The notes under the pieces: model-generated
Told to the model about the DNA's origin: nothing
Seen by the model: the letters and a program-made list of their open reading frames with translations, nothing else
Databases searched by the model: none
Assembly: GCA_963675135.1 (NCBI GenBank)
Contig: OY776124.1
Span: 4,757,001 to 4,821,000, forward strand
Origin: Galeopsis tetrahit
Taxonomy: Eukaryota > Streptophyta > Magnoliopsida > Lamiales > Lamiaceae
Direction: 5' to 3'
DNA length: 64,000 bases
Position numbers and translations under genes: made by a program
Part shown: positions 11,612-24,054 of the stretch, piece by piece
How positions within the stretch are numbered: the first letter of the stretch is position 1
How the letters are laid out: each line of letters starts with the position of its first letter

Positions 11612-13523
11612 GAGGAAACAAAGTGATAGAGTTTCTAATAGTAGATGTTTCATCCTCATACAATGTGGTGATGGGAAGGCCAAGTCTGAACATTTTTCAG
11701 GTAGTAATTTCCACCTTCCACATGAAGATGAAATTTCCCGCCTCGGGTGGAGTGGGAGAGATACGTGGAGATCAGTATCAAGCAAGAAAATGTTATGTAG
11801 AATCAGTGAAGATAGCAGACAAGGCTGTGCTCCGAGGGTTGGAAAGGTTTAAAGGCGAGGATCCCGAGTTGAAAAAGCAAAGAGTGGGTGAATTGGCAGA
11901 GGAACAACCCAAAATCAAAGCAGATGAGGAGTTGATGAATATTGAGCTCTACATAGGGAAAGAAGGATTCACAACCAGAATTGGCACCCATATGGACCAA
12001 GAACTTAAAGAGAGAATGATAGCCACTCTCCGAGAGAATGTGGACATATTTGCTTTTGCCCCAACGGATATGACGGGTATCCCTCCAGAGATAGCAGTAC
12101 ACCACCTCAATGTAGATCCCAGGGTGAAACCAGTAAAGCAAAAACTAAGAAATTTTGGTAAGGAAAAGAATCTTATTGTGAAAGAAGAGATTGATAAATT
12201 GTTAAATGCAGGACATGTAAAGAGGGTGTAATTCCCTGAATGACTCTCAAACGTAGTGTTGGTGTCTAAAAGAGCCGGAAAATGGAGAATGTGCATTGAT
12301 TTCAAGGATTTGAACAAAGCATGTCCTAAAGACCATTACCCATTACCCAGAATCGGTCAGTTGGTAGATGCGATATCAGGATTCGAGTTGCTTAGCATGA
12401 TGGATGCGTATCAGGGATACCATCAGATCTAGTTGAATCCCCCTGATATCCCGAAGGTATGTTTTATCGCAGCATGTGGTACCTTTGGTTATATACGTAT
12501 GCCCTTCTGACTGATAAATGCAGGAGCTACCTACTAAAGAATGGTAGACTCAGTATTTCGAGAACAGATTGGTAGGAACATGAAAATCTATGTGGATGAC
12601 ATGTTGGCTAAAAGCATCAAGGCAGAGGAACACATAAAGGACCTGCAAGAGATATTTCAAGTAATCAAGAGTAATGACATTAAGTTGAATCCAGCTAAAT
12701 ACTTCTTTGGAGTGGGGTCAGGAAAGTTCTTAGGATACATGGTGACCCAGAGGGGAATAGAAGTTAAACTTGCGAAAGTGAAGGCCATACTTGACATGAA
12801 ACCCCCTCGAAACATGAAAGAGCTACAGACCCTGAATGGTAGAATAGTAGCCCTGAGCAGATTCATAGCAAGATCGGCAGATAAAAGTCATCACTTCTTC
12901 AGGACATTAAGGAAGGGGTCGAAATTTGAATGGGATGAGCACTGCCAAAGAGCCTTCGAGGAACTTAAGCTTCATCTGGAACAACTCCCAAAATTGACAA
13001 AACCCTCTCAGGGAGATATTCTACTCCTATATCTCTCAGTAGGGGAACATTCCTTAAGTACAGATTTGATGAAGGAAGAGGGCTCCACACAACAGCCCAT
13101 ATACTATGTGAGTAAGGTAATTTAGGGAGCAGAAACCAGATACTCAGAGGTGGAAAAGGCCGCCCTAGCGGTAGTAGTGACGGCTAGGCGATTACGCCCT
13201 TATTTCTTGTCATATAAAACCATCGTACGGACTAACTACCCTTTGAAGCAGGTACTAGGGAGAGCAGATTTGTCAGGAAGGATGGTCAAATGGGTCGTTG
13301 AATTGCAGGAATATGATATTGATTATGAACCCAGGAGGACTATTAAGGCCCAAGCCCTGACAGACTTTATTCAAGAATCCACTTAAGCAGAGGAGATGGA
13401 AGGCTGGAACGTGGATGTTGATGGGGGTATGGGGCAGGGATAGTATTGATAGTCCCTGAAGGTCATGAGATACAAGTTGCCGTTAAATTCCGATTTTCAA
13501 CCTCTAACAACGGAGCAGAGTAT
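11612..13523 (+). pseudogene. Relic D: RT and partial RNase H, protease deleted
   Basis: Directly after the gag linker the frame jumps to FLIVDVSSSYNVVMGRPSLN, so the protease core with its DTG motif (present in B) is missing. RT follows with several nonsense codons, for example after HVKRV, in FPE-stop, in HQI-stop and in MPF-stop. Then come YVDD (about 12589-12600) and the RT-RNase H connection. The sequence stops within RNase H at GAEY and passes into TTAAAATTATTAAATT. Element G has the same deletion, the same MPF-stop and the same end point, so both descend from one already broken copy. Confidence 0.9.
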
Positions 13524-14063
13524 TTAAAATTATTAAATTTAATTTAAAAGTGCGATAAGGCGATAAAAATTGATAATAAGTGCAATGCAAGGCGATGGAT
13601 TTTATGACACCAAGTGCAACAGGTAACAGGTCATCAAATATAAACCATTAGATTTCAGATCTGATGGCTCAAATTAATGGACTGTTAATAATTTGGACAA
13701 CATCTGTACTATCCTTAGAAGACCCCATATCCACATAATGTATAAATTTGTTTTTTCTTTTGTTAACTTTGTAATTTTTTTGATAGGTGGATAAATAACT
13801 ATAATGATTAATTAACGTGGATTGACTGTCAACCTACTAATTTCAATTATTGATTGATGCAACTTTTAATTTTATTCCAAATTTTTGTTACTAGTATTTA
13901 GTTATTTACTGCACTCAAAGATATTTAAGATTTTTTTAATTAAAATGGGTCAACGGTCAACCACATAATTTCAATTATCAATGTAATAAATATACACCCC
14001 ATTCCCCCAATAAACTCTAACTTTTATTCCAAATCATTTTTGTCTGGGTATTTTTTTTTTTTT
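13524..14063. repeat. DEFL-unit flank, left copy, part 1
   Basis: This AT-rich non-coding stretch matches 45907-46440 and, from about 13790, also 50200-50480. Recurrent landmarks are GGTGGATAAATAAC, TACTGCACTCAAAGATATTT and AAATGGGTCAAC. No gene is seen. Its last bases (TTT) are the target duplication of the CACTA element. Confidence 0.8.
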
Positions 14064-17000
14064 CACTACAAGAAAAATCACCTAATAATACATTAATTTT
14101 AATACACTTTTTTAGAAAAGTCATTTTAGATATTCTATTAATACAATAGCTTCTCATATCCATATAACTACATAATTATAACAACTATCACTACACTATT
14201 TAGTAATTGTCATATAATATAACTCTATCAAGACACTATGATTAATGTCTAGATAACTTTAGTTATTTTTTAATAATTAATAATGCTAATGTCGAATTCA
14301 AAAAATATCAGCCGCAGTTAAAATCAATATATGATCAAATAATTAAAATAAATAATTTTAATTGAGGTAAACATTTATAAATTAATTTAATTTTTGCACT
14401 AATAATATTTAACATAAAGATGCAAAATGAAAAACAGAACACAATGAAAAAAAAATCTTAGAAAAACAAGTAGCGGGAGAACGAAATTAAACTGAGCGGG
14501 AAGAAATCAAAGGAAAACCATTGATTGGGGCCACGATCGCGGTTCTACCTCTCCTAGCAGTTTTTACACCATTCCTCCTCTGCCGGCCATTTCAGATTTT
14601 TTTTTCTCCTTGTTAATACTGAGATGGTGAGCGAGAGGAGTTGAGCGGGTAGGGTTTTTTACAAAATTAACATCTTTCAATTGATTGATTTTCATTTAAT
14701 TTCAGGGCACTATAGTTGTTTGTCAAATCTGCCATAGCTGGTGATGAGGTATTTTGCTTTGATTTCTTGTTAATCTATTTCTATTGCATAATTCTTCTTT
14801 CACCTCTTTTAGAGTTTATTTTCTACAAATTAAATAATGTTTTTCGAGATAAATTTTAGGGATTTAGATCATTTGTTTGTGCCGTAGAAGAAGGGTTATT
14901 GCTTTTATTGAGGATTGAAATAGTGGTTGTCTTTTTCGCCTCTTTCAGTGGTGTCATGGCGATTTGGGCCTCGATCACCATATTTGAGGGCTGGCTCTTG
15001 TCCCATCTTTCTAACATTTGGATTCTGGTAATGATCTTTACATCTGCTTTATTATTAGGTTTAATTAATAAATTAGTTTGCTTGTTGAGAGTCTTCTAGT
15101 TTGGGATCTTTAAAAGCTTTTATAAGTATGAAATAATTTGTTCTGCAATATCTATTTGATTTAAACACCATTTATGTCCATTATCGAAATATATAGCTGC
15201 CTTAGTAGTTGGTATTCCTAACTTTGTTAAGATGGTGAATAAAACCTGGAGTTTCTGTATCCAACATTGGACCAAGCAGTTTCGGTTTGTTGAACTCATG
15301 ACGTCTTTTCTGTAGGGAATTGAGGTGCGAATGTGAATTCACTTCTTTATTAAAGAGGATATATGGATTATCTTACCAATGTCTCTCTATATGAACCCTG
15401 TTTAAGTTATCGTATGACATCTCTAGCTCATTGAAAATAATCTCAGAACTCCGTAGCCTTTTTCAATTTACGAATGAAATACAAGATTGGGTCTCTGGCG
15501 ATAATATCATCTTTTCAAGAGCATTGAATAATCTGTAAACAATAAATATCTTCAGATCACATTAAAAAATAATCTTTAAGTGTTTAGTAGAGATTTCTCA
15601 AAAAGTAATTCAGGGGGCAAAGCCCAGGAGGATGTTGCAGTTGCTACTCGTGCAGTTTGTGTTTGCTTATTGTTTTAGCTAGTTGCCTTAAAAAAATTCC
15701 TTAGCAACTTGCTTCACACTTCCTGTGCTTTCTTAACATTTTTCTTGGAGGTTTCATATTTTGTACTATCGCTCTTTAACTAACTTAAGTTTTCCATTTG
15801 GACCAGGTACTCATTTACAAAATGCAAGAAAAATAAAAACTAAAGTATAGTAGAGTGAAACAACTGTTAAGAAAAAAAGCATATAAGTACTACAATCATT
15901 CATCATCTTATTATGTTAGGTGAGCCTTATGGGTCTTGATTCTCTAGTGATCGTTCAATTTAGACCCTTTTTAATATTTTCACTTTACTGTTTATGAGAT
16001 AAAATATACTTCATCTACTTGAGCAATTGATACATGATCCACGCAATCAAATAACCTTTTGTTTTCTTGTTGTGTCCTTCTCATTAAAGCCAACTGTCAA
16101 AAAATTCTGCAGAGATGAGATTAATGGGGGCTACCTAGAGTAGAATGACTCCAGTGATATATAACATGAACATTGGCCCTGGGGGGTTGGATCTGATGGT
16201 GAAATATTGTTATCTTTGCACTACTTGAATCTTGGTGAATACATTGTCAATGTTTCTTGAAAATCTCATCCTTTTTGTCGCAATGATTCATGTTGTCACA
16301 CCATTTTAGAAAAAGGTACATTCTGGTTTTATTTTCTACCAATTTGGGTATTCTTTTAGGAGAATGTATTTTTGTTGAGTAATTTAAAAGCAATCAAACA
16401 TGCAGATTGCAGATAATGATAGTGTGTTAGAATTTTTTATGGAGAAAATGAAATGATACATTTTTTGGAGAAATTTATTGTAAATGTCTTTTTTTTTTTG
16501 TTATGGTTAATGGAGCAGTACGTTTTCGATTGATATCAGTAATGAAAGGTTATTGCAATAAAGGAAGATTAGTTTCAAAAGCTAGAAAACTCAAGGGTTA
16601 AAAATAATGATTAAGTCTTTTTACTAATGTTGATTAAGTCTTATTATATTTGCCAATGTTACATTTTTCATCTTTTTTTGCCGAATTTTACATGAAATTT
16701 CTTCTTTAAGTTGCTGGCATTTATTCTTATAGATGGATCTGGAAGTCAGGCGTCTGTTGTTTGTGAATTGGAGCCAGGACTTTTTTGTGAATGCGAGGCT
16801 TTAGTGAGGAATTTGCAAGGAGCTAGCTAGATTGGACATTCTTGCAGTGAATGTGCACTTGGATAGCAATACTACTGTGGATCAGTTTGATGATCATCTT
16901 GAAGATGAAGGATTAAGAGTGTGGAGAAGGAGCCTGCATGCCTTGTTACTCAACTAAGTGAGAAATTTCAGACCAAAGAAGGGAGTTCTCAAGGAGTGGT

Positions 17001-17751
17001 AAAACAGCAAAGATGCAGCACTTGCAATGCTTTATAAATTTGTTGGTGATGTAAAAGAACAAAAGAGCAGAGTGATCGGCATAAGCATAATGTAAGGCGA
17101 AAGTCAAGGCAACTTCCTCCCCTTTCTACTGATGAAAATATTGTTCTAGTGCATATAATTCTAAAGGTTCCATTAAAGCACATCTTGTGAATTTTGGAAT
17201 AATGATTTGTTTTTAGATAAAGTTCAATGTTGTTTGGAATTGAGAATTTTCTTGTAATTACTTCTGTGTACACATTAATTTCTATTGTATATTTTTTGGT
17301 TATTTATTGATTGAGTTCTTTCGAGAAATATAAATATTTACAAATTTGTTATAAATAAATATATATATATATATATATATTAATATTATTATAAGTAATA
17401 TTATAATGCTTTGTAAATAAGAGCAATAATTATGCTGTAATATAATATTAATATTTTAACATGAATTATAATATAAAAAAGTGCAATTAATTATAATATA
17501 TTATATAAAACGGGAAATTATAATATATATAATACGACATTTTGATGTGTCGTGTTAGGGGGTGTATGGAATATACATTTGTAGTTATAGCTCACTTTTG
17601 AACACATTTATAAATGTAGTAATAGTGTCTCACCTATCCTTACATTAGCTTAGAAGACACTAACATCAAATGTGGAGATAGGTGAAGTGTAGTGAGAGAT
17701 AATATATCTCCACATTTTTAAATGTCATTTCAAGCCGTTTTTCTTGTAGTG
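14064..17751. mobile_element. CACTA (En/Spm-type) DNA transposon, apparently non-autonomous
   Basis: The element starts CACTACAAGAAAAA and ends with its exact inverse, TTTTTCTTGTAGTG, and is flanked by TTT on both sides. The uninterrupted site is present in the sister copy near 46420-46445. The terminal motif is the hallmark of plant CACTA elements. Over 3.7 kb I find no TNPD- or TNPA-like transposase frame. At 14540-14660 there is a GC-richer leader-like stretch, and near 16735-16960 short coding-like segments, which could be captured host exons; I do not recognise them. The small frame 14899-15099 has no supporting features. An (AT)n run lies at about 17360-17382. Confidence 0.9.
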
Positions 17752-17754
17752 TTT

Positions 17755-18276
17755 GTTATGCAATGACGTAACATCTTCGATTTTATTTAGAATTAATAAT
17801 ATTAACATTCACTCGATTTGTTGGTGGATTTGAAAATTTTTATTATACTTCTCAATATATCTATTTTATATATAAATTAATTAATATTTAATTCATAAAA
17901 AAAATTGGATAAATATATGTAAGAGACGAGTGAAGATTGAAAAAATAATAAAATCATCTAAATTTTATATAAGTCGTATTAAAACATATTAAAATCAACA
18001 TTTAACAAAAATTGCAAGCTTTAAAAAAAAAACTTGTTTCGGAATGTTTCAAAAATTTAACCTCTAGTTAAAGAATTTTTTTTATAAAATAGCATAACAA
18101 TAATAATAATAATAAACTTAAAATAATTTGAGTCATCATTGCATTAAAAACATAATGAGACAATACTCCTTTGATTTAAAATAAACTTAAAAGTGAACTA
18201 TCTTTTTTAGACAACGGAGTACATTATATGAAAATAAACTTATTTAAATGGAACATCCATAAAATGAAAACAAGCC
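17755..18276. repeat. DEFL-unit flank, left copy, part 2
   Basis: The unit resumes after the CACTA element (ATGCAATGACGTAACATC) and matches 46441-46485 plus 48129-48560, and 50480-50900. Marks include GAGACGAGTGAAGATTG, TAAGTCGTATTAAAACAT and CATAATGAGACAATACTCC. No gene is seen. It ends with AAGCC, the target duplication of element F. Confidence 0.8.
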
Positions 18277-19016
18277 TGATGTAGATATATATGTCGCTCC
18301 TGGAAAAGTCGACACGTGGAAACGGGATGAATTATAGTAATCTCAATTAGGTCAATAAGCTTGAAGGATTGGATTAATACACCCCTGGGCTTCTAAAGAG
18401 AAATAAGATTGGTTGGGCCTTTGGCCCATATTGGAAGGATAATATCCTTTGGGCTTAAGGATAGGGCCCAAAGGGGAACGCATGATATCAATTAATCTTT
18501 CTTAACTAAGTCAAAGGAAGGGGTCATTCCATGAAGACAGGGGATGATACGTTGAGGAACCAAGTCTTCAGGGAGATAGACCGATTCCTCAGGGACTTGG
18601 GGGCCGGATTTACAGGAATGGGCCGAGAATATAGGGAGAACGAGTATTTCCCTCTCCGGAGAGAGGGGTCAGGTATATAAACACCTCATTTTTACATTAT
18701 CAGGTACGTTTTTCAGATATCAATACCTTTTTTACGAAATATACAGTAAACTAAGAAGAAACACCATATTATTCGTCGGAATTTCCCTAGAGATACAGGG
18801 GAATTCCACTTTGATTCTCCAAAAGATCGATTCTGACTTGAGCGTCGGAGCTTCTACGCCGGAGCCCCCCTCCAGTGTATTTTTGCAGGTCATTTTCGGA
18901 TTTTGGAGGAGATTTTACGTGAAGATTACCGAGGACGAACGAGCGATTCGGTCCGTGATTAGTAGTGCTCGTAGAGGAACGGCTGATATCTAAAGGTGTT
19001 CTTTTTCGACGCATCA
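18277..19016 (+). repeat. 5' LTR of element F
   Basis: It starts TGATGTAGATAT and ends GACGCATCA. A TATA box (TATATAA) lies at 18674-18680. The LTR end is followed by ACTGGCGCCGTCTGTGGGAA; bases from 19019 on are the primer-binding site (TGGCGCCGT). The same site follows the 5' LTRs of B and G, and its first nine bases fit the 3' end of plant tRNA-Asp. Confidence 0.92.
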
Positions 19017-19070
19017 ACTGGCGCCGTCTGTGGGAAACTAGATCTAAGACGTGAGATTTATTTCCTAACT

Positions 19071-19529
19071 ATTGGAGGTGAACATGAGCTTGTTAGACGA
19101 ACTACTAAAGAGGGAAAGAATATATTTTCCTCCCCTATACGACCTGAATTTGGAATTCCAGTGGGAGGAAGAACTCCACTACCTATTTTCCTTCCTCCCC
19201 CTCCGAAGAATTTGGTTGAAAGTTCGGGAAAATGACTTGCATTCGTTCCTTCAGGGGAAAATCCGCCCCTTACACCAATAGAAGTCCAGAATCTGAGGGA
19301 ATAGACTCTAGACACTCCTATTCCTACTGAGGGTGACATGTCTAGAGCCCTCGGGAGTGGACCTAGCAGGGAGATACCTCCAGCAGCTACAGGTTCAGAA
19401 TTGCTGGTATTGACTACTGAACAACTGAATGTTATAATAACACGATCCAGGGAGAAGGTGATGGTTGTCCAGGGCGCTCCAGCCCCTATAGCCTTCCCGA
19501 GGGCGACTGAGGCTGTAGGTCAGAAATGA
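19071..19529 (+). pseudogene. Broken gag N terminus of element F
   Basis: The frame IGGEHELVRRTTKEGKN matches the gag starts of B and G, but the initiator codon is ATT (19071-19073) instead of ATG. The frame then meets stops after VESSGK and NLRE. The segment after MSRALGSGP contains TTEQLNVII, the counterpart of SPDQLNALI in B. Beyond about 19530 no gag is recognisable. A 36-base segment with AACATATACCTGGAATCTC occurs twice in tandem at about 19530-19615. Confidence 0.75.
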
Positions 19530-20403
19530 CCTGAACATATACCTGGAATCTCACAAGTCTTTTCGAGGGTTTGATGAACATATACCTGGAATCTCACAAG
19601 TCTTTTCGAGTATTTGATAACTTAAGGGAGGTATCTCTGCACTCTTTATGTAAATTGAAATTGAAATATCACTTGAAAGACGTTTTTGTTAATGATCTAG
19701 TGTTAAGTACTTCTGAAAAATTAGTTTGTATAAAAAATATAAGTCTATAATGAGAACATGTGTGTAGTCTGATAAAAAGTGATTGTGATAATATTTGCAT
19801 CAACAGTCATTTTCTGACTATTATGTTGAAAAATGTAATATATGAGGTAGCATGCATTGTCTTGGCTAATTGATTGATACTAATCTGATACTTGAATGAG
19901 ACTCGTCGATGCGATGAATTTGAGTGAGAAGAATAATTTACCTGTGATAGATAGAACCATGATAAACTATTATATGTTGTAATTTGCATAAATAACTACT
20001 CCTTAACTAAGATGTTGTGGAGAATGATTTAAATCTATTTAGTTTAGCGTGGATGTTAATCGTTTCAATCAATATGTTGTGAAAATATGAGACGTATTGT
20101 ATATGTGGAAAGATTCGCACGAGAATACACCTTTTATTGAATGAGCATTAGAATATTGACAAAACACGTACTAAATCTTGGTACAAATTGTTATTTAACC
20201 TTTTTGTTTCGAGAAATTTTGAGGAGGTCCAGCCCAGAAATCCTTAAGAACTCTGGGAGTGCTGAAAACGCAAGAGGTTCTGGAGGGATATTCAGGTCCC
20301 CGAGAGCTGGCAGAGATATAGAGTATTCCAGTCCCCGAGGGCTGGCAGCGATATGGAGTATTCCAGTCCCCCAGGGCTGGCAGAGATATGAAGTATTCCA
20401 GTC
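19530..20403. other. Non-coding interior of element F, left of element B
   Basis: No gene is recognised. Short direct repeats around 20285-20400 (GGGCTGGCAGAGATATG variants, spaced about 40 bases) continue across element B at 31633-31710. This shows B landed inside a small tandem array. CAGTC at 20399-20403 is the target duplication of B. Confidence 0.6.
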
Positions 20404-21127
20404 TGATGTGCTAAAATTTGCACGAGAGGATTGCGTGTCCTCTGGATTGGATGTCCCACTCTTCGAACACGCACAATCACTCCAAGTGTGTTGCCTTCGT
20501 TCAAAACCTTCAAGAACCTGCAAAGAACACGCCGGAGGGGAGTCCGGCGCGGACACTCCGATGCCTAAGTCAGTATAGGGCTTATTAATCTCTCCCAAGG
20601 ATCTCGGGATCCTTGATATATAAAAAACAGTTCTTGAAAAATCTCCCAAAGGTAGATTGTATTCAATTTAGTAAATGCGTAATGTACGAGAGTCTAACCT
20701 GGAAATCTCCTCGATTTTACCTATTTATAGAGATATTAGTTGGAGAGGAAGTCAAGCCTTCCTTCCTTTCCGGAACTACCCGCCAGACTCGGTCCTGCGA
20801 AGTGGACGAAGCCTTCTTTCCTCCACTTCCCGAAGACTCGGCCATATCTCCTCTTTATTTGACTCGGTTCCCCCGGATAATAGGGGATAAGGTCCATCTT
20901 CTATCGAGTCCAAGCCGAAAATAGCGGAACCTCCCTACGTTCAAGGCTCACGAACTTCCTCCAAAGCAATTCTTCTGGAAGCTTCTCTTTGGCGGTAGCT
21001 CCCTCCAAAGGGATCTCCCGAGAGGATTTCTCCTCAGAGCATATTTCATAATCTGATCCTTTCACTTTTATCCTATCCCTTATACACGTGTCGACTCCTT
21101 ATTAAGTGACATTTTTAGGCCGCATCA
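20404..21127 (-). repeat. 3' LTR of element B
   Basis: This LTR is identical to 30904-31627 (offset exactly 10,500). On the minus strand it starts TGATGCGGCC and ends GCACATCA. The TATA box is at 20721-20730 (minus CTATAAATAG). Confidence 0.97.
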
Positions 21128-21146
21128 TCACTCCCCCCTACTCTCG
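21128..21146 (-). other. Polypurine tract of element B
   Basis: The minus strand reads GAGAGTAGGGGGGAGTGA immediately before the TGATGCGGCC start of the 3' LTR, the plus-strand primer site. The same motif precedes the 3' LTRs of A, E and F. Confidence 0.85.
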
Positions 21147-21605
21147 TAAAAGGGGGACATCTTTTGTGAGAGTAGAGAAATTTTCCTAGAACTTGTTACA
21201 AAGGTCCTCCTGGAGAAACGTGTATCTTCCCCGCTTTTGGAGAGGAAGTTTCAAAAATGTCCTTCTCCGAGGGCTTTCCCGCCTCAAATTCTGGGAGACT
21301 TTTCAGCTTCCGCGCGTGAACTTCACGCGATCATCTTTCTCTCTCTTCTGTTATTCTCCCGAGGAAAACCCTCGATTTTTCCCCCTATCTTTCCTCACTT
21401 ACTTCACGCAACCATCTCCCTTTTCTCTCTTTACTTTTCAAATTTCACTCCTCCCAAAGATTTCTCGTCGTCTTCATCCTTCTTCTCCGGTGTTCTTCAC
21501 CTCGAGTCTCTACTGTCGTCAACCGCCTCGTCTGATTCCATAGCCCTTCTACTTCAAGGTAACCCAGCTATTCTCTTGTTCTGCTTTTATTAATAGTGTA
21601 AATCG

Positions 21606-23786
21606 ATGTCAAATCCTCCCTCTCTTCCGGAAGTTACCAGCCAAAATTCCTCTGAAGCGACTCCCTCTCTAATGGGGAGTCCAGAGAATAGAATTTCCCC
21701 CGCTTCCCAAATCGACCATACTCACTTAGTTGACCTTGCTCACGCCTATGGCTTTCCATCGGAGTACGCCTTTCGTGCTCCTCGCTCCGATGAACGCCCA
21801 GATATTTCCCAGCCTCGGACCCTTGCTTTTTTCGAAGCCCATCTTAGGGCCGGACTACGGTTTCTGATTCATCCTTATCTGGCTGCCATATCCACCCGTA
21901 TGCAGATCCCCCTTAACCAGTTTACTCCGAATGCCATCCGTACTATGATAGGTTTTTACATCTTGGTGAAGGGGAATGGGGGTGACCCATCCGCCGAACT
22001 ATTTCTGAGCCAACACTCATGCAAGGTGAATGATGGCTTCTTCTATGTTAGTGGTCGAAGGTCCCGTGTTTGTAAATTTCTGAAAAAACTCCATGAGGAA
22101 GACTCATCTTGGCGAGATTACTACTTTTTTGCTACCAGTCCTACCGATTGGCCATTTCCTCACGGGGATTGGTTATTCCAAAATCCCGGAGTGACTCCTC
22201 CTCCCCTGAAAGCTTACTCAGTTTCCAATCTCACCATTATGGATAATCTCAACACTCATACCCATTTGCGCGACTATTTCGATGTTATTGCCATTTGCAA
22301 CAATCCTCGCATCCTCTCCCACTTCGGCTTTTGTCCTCAAGATTTTCCCTTAGGTTCCCGAGATGGTAAAAAATCTTCTATTGCTATATTTTATTTCTTG
22401 CATGTGGTTGTTTTTCTGAACTCTGAAAATTTTCTTGATTATTTGTAGCAATGAGTTGGTTGACTCATATCTCCCGAGATGCCCCTGCTCTCAGCATAGT
22501 GAAGGCCCCTGTATTATCCGCTCCAGAAGACATTCCAAAGGCTCCTCCATCTCCTGTTCTCGAGAGCTCTGCTAAGACTCCGGCTCCAGAGGGTTCTTCA
22601 AAGATCCCCCCTCTCCCTAGCTCTTCCACTCAGGTCCCAGGTTCAGTTGCTAAAAGAACCCGCTCGGCTACCAACGCCGTTTTTGCTGACTGTGGGACTT
22701 CTAAGAAAAAGAAGGGAAAAACGCCTCGTACTCCTGTCGAGAAAAGCTCCTCTCCATACGAACTTCTCCATCGTCTTATCGACCGATGTCTCGTTCCTTC
22801 CCATGCTACTGCTTCATCTGATTCCTCCCCTCCTGAGGACCAACTACTCCATGGCGCTCATCTTTTCGCAGAGGTATCTTCTATTTTGATTTTCCTTATT
22901 CACGTTCGTTGTTTTCATTACATCTCCAACATCATTTTCCTTTCCTTTGTAGTTTGGCGTTACCTATGCCAAGATACTCGACCGGGGTGTCGAGATGGTG
23001 GCTGAACTTGAGCTTCTCCGAGCTGAGGTGTCCTCCTTTCAATTGTCCTTCAAGGATATTACTAGGGAAAAGGAGGAGGCTCATAAGCGAGCACAGGCTC
23101 TATCCGAGGAGTTGTCTTTCTTGCAGACCCAAAGCCAGCAGGATGCTGTCAGGATCAAGCGTCTGGTGCAGGAGGTAGGGCGGATGAAACAGGAGCTGCC
23201 GGATGTTGGGGTGCGGGCTTGTATTGAGTCTCTATTCACTTCTCCTTTGGGCCAAGAATTCTTAGAAACTCTTCATACTCAGTGGTTGTCCAGTTTCCTG
23301 AAGAGCTCGAGCTTTCTCTGTGCCATGGGGCCGCACATTCCTCATTTTATCGATCACGGCTTCAGCAACGCCATCGCCGAGCATTCAGCCCCAGGATTCG
23401 ATGGGACTTATTCTCGTGAGTTTCATCTGGATCGACTCGCTACCCCTCCAAAGTTCCTGGGGGATCCTCAAGAGAGTCCGGACAGTCCTTGGTGGCTACC
23501 CGGGATGGGCCAAGCTATTGCCAAGTTGCAGGCTGCCAAGATAGGTATGGCTGAGCTAAAGCCTCTGGAGCCACTTATTTATCCTTATGTTTCTGTTCCA
23601 AAAGTGGCAACAGGGATGGATGGAGGGACCGGCACTGCTGATGCTATGGGGAGTATGAAGGATCCGGAGGAAGGTGGAGGATCTAGCAATCATGTTGCTG
23701 GGGAAGAGGGCGCTGCTGGAGTAACTGAAGGAGTTGAGGTTGAGGGGGTTGCTACCCAGGAGGCTGCTGCTGAAAAAGCAGTTTAA
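21606..23786 (+). CDS. Antisense three-exon gene of element B, intact (Transposase_28-like protein)
   Basis: The spliced coding sequence joins 21606-22365, 22449-22873 and 22953-23786. The introns are 83 and 79 bp, GT-AG, with pyrimidine-rich acceptors, and the product has 672 residues. The borders are supported by frame continuity and by the same borders in A and E. Residues about 35-255 form a conserved domain (MQIPLNQFTPNAIRTMIGFY, SWRDYYFFA, LSHFGFCPQDFPLG) resembling the putative gypsy-type transposon family (Transposase_28). A Ser/Pro-rich part with a basic SKKKKGK patch follows and may be a nuclear signal. Next come a coiled coil (about 410-475) and a C-terminal domain (LFTSPLGQEFLETLHTQW) with an acidic, Gly/Ala-rich tail. 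It runs opposite to gag-pol, so it needs its own promoter; the leader 21180-21605 is pyrimidine-rich. Related genes are known in Tat elements, but the function is unknown. Confidence 0.85.
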
Positions 23787-24054
23787 ATATCATATTCCTG
23801 ATCATCATAGACAATCTATTTTTCTGTTGTTTTGCTACACTCTTTATTTTCTGCTCATAACATTTGCTCCTCGTACTTTGTAGGGGACCCCACACTCCTG
23901 GATATATGGGGGCTTTTTGTAGTAATTGTGTTAGCTTAATGTTGCATGCTTTGTGGTCTCTTTCTTTCTTGCATGAGCAGCGTACAAGATCAGCAAGGAA
24001 TGTGTTGGAGGTGTATTCTCTTTCCCCCCTCCTTGTTGGTCTTGTGGGCTAATT

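Noticed and set aside
14899..15099. A 66-codon hydrophobic frame in the CACTA element as a membrane peptide gene
   Set aside because: It is short, without promoter or homologues in the window, in AT-rich DNA where hydrophobic codons are common.
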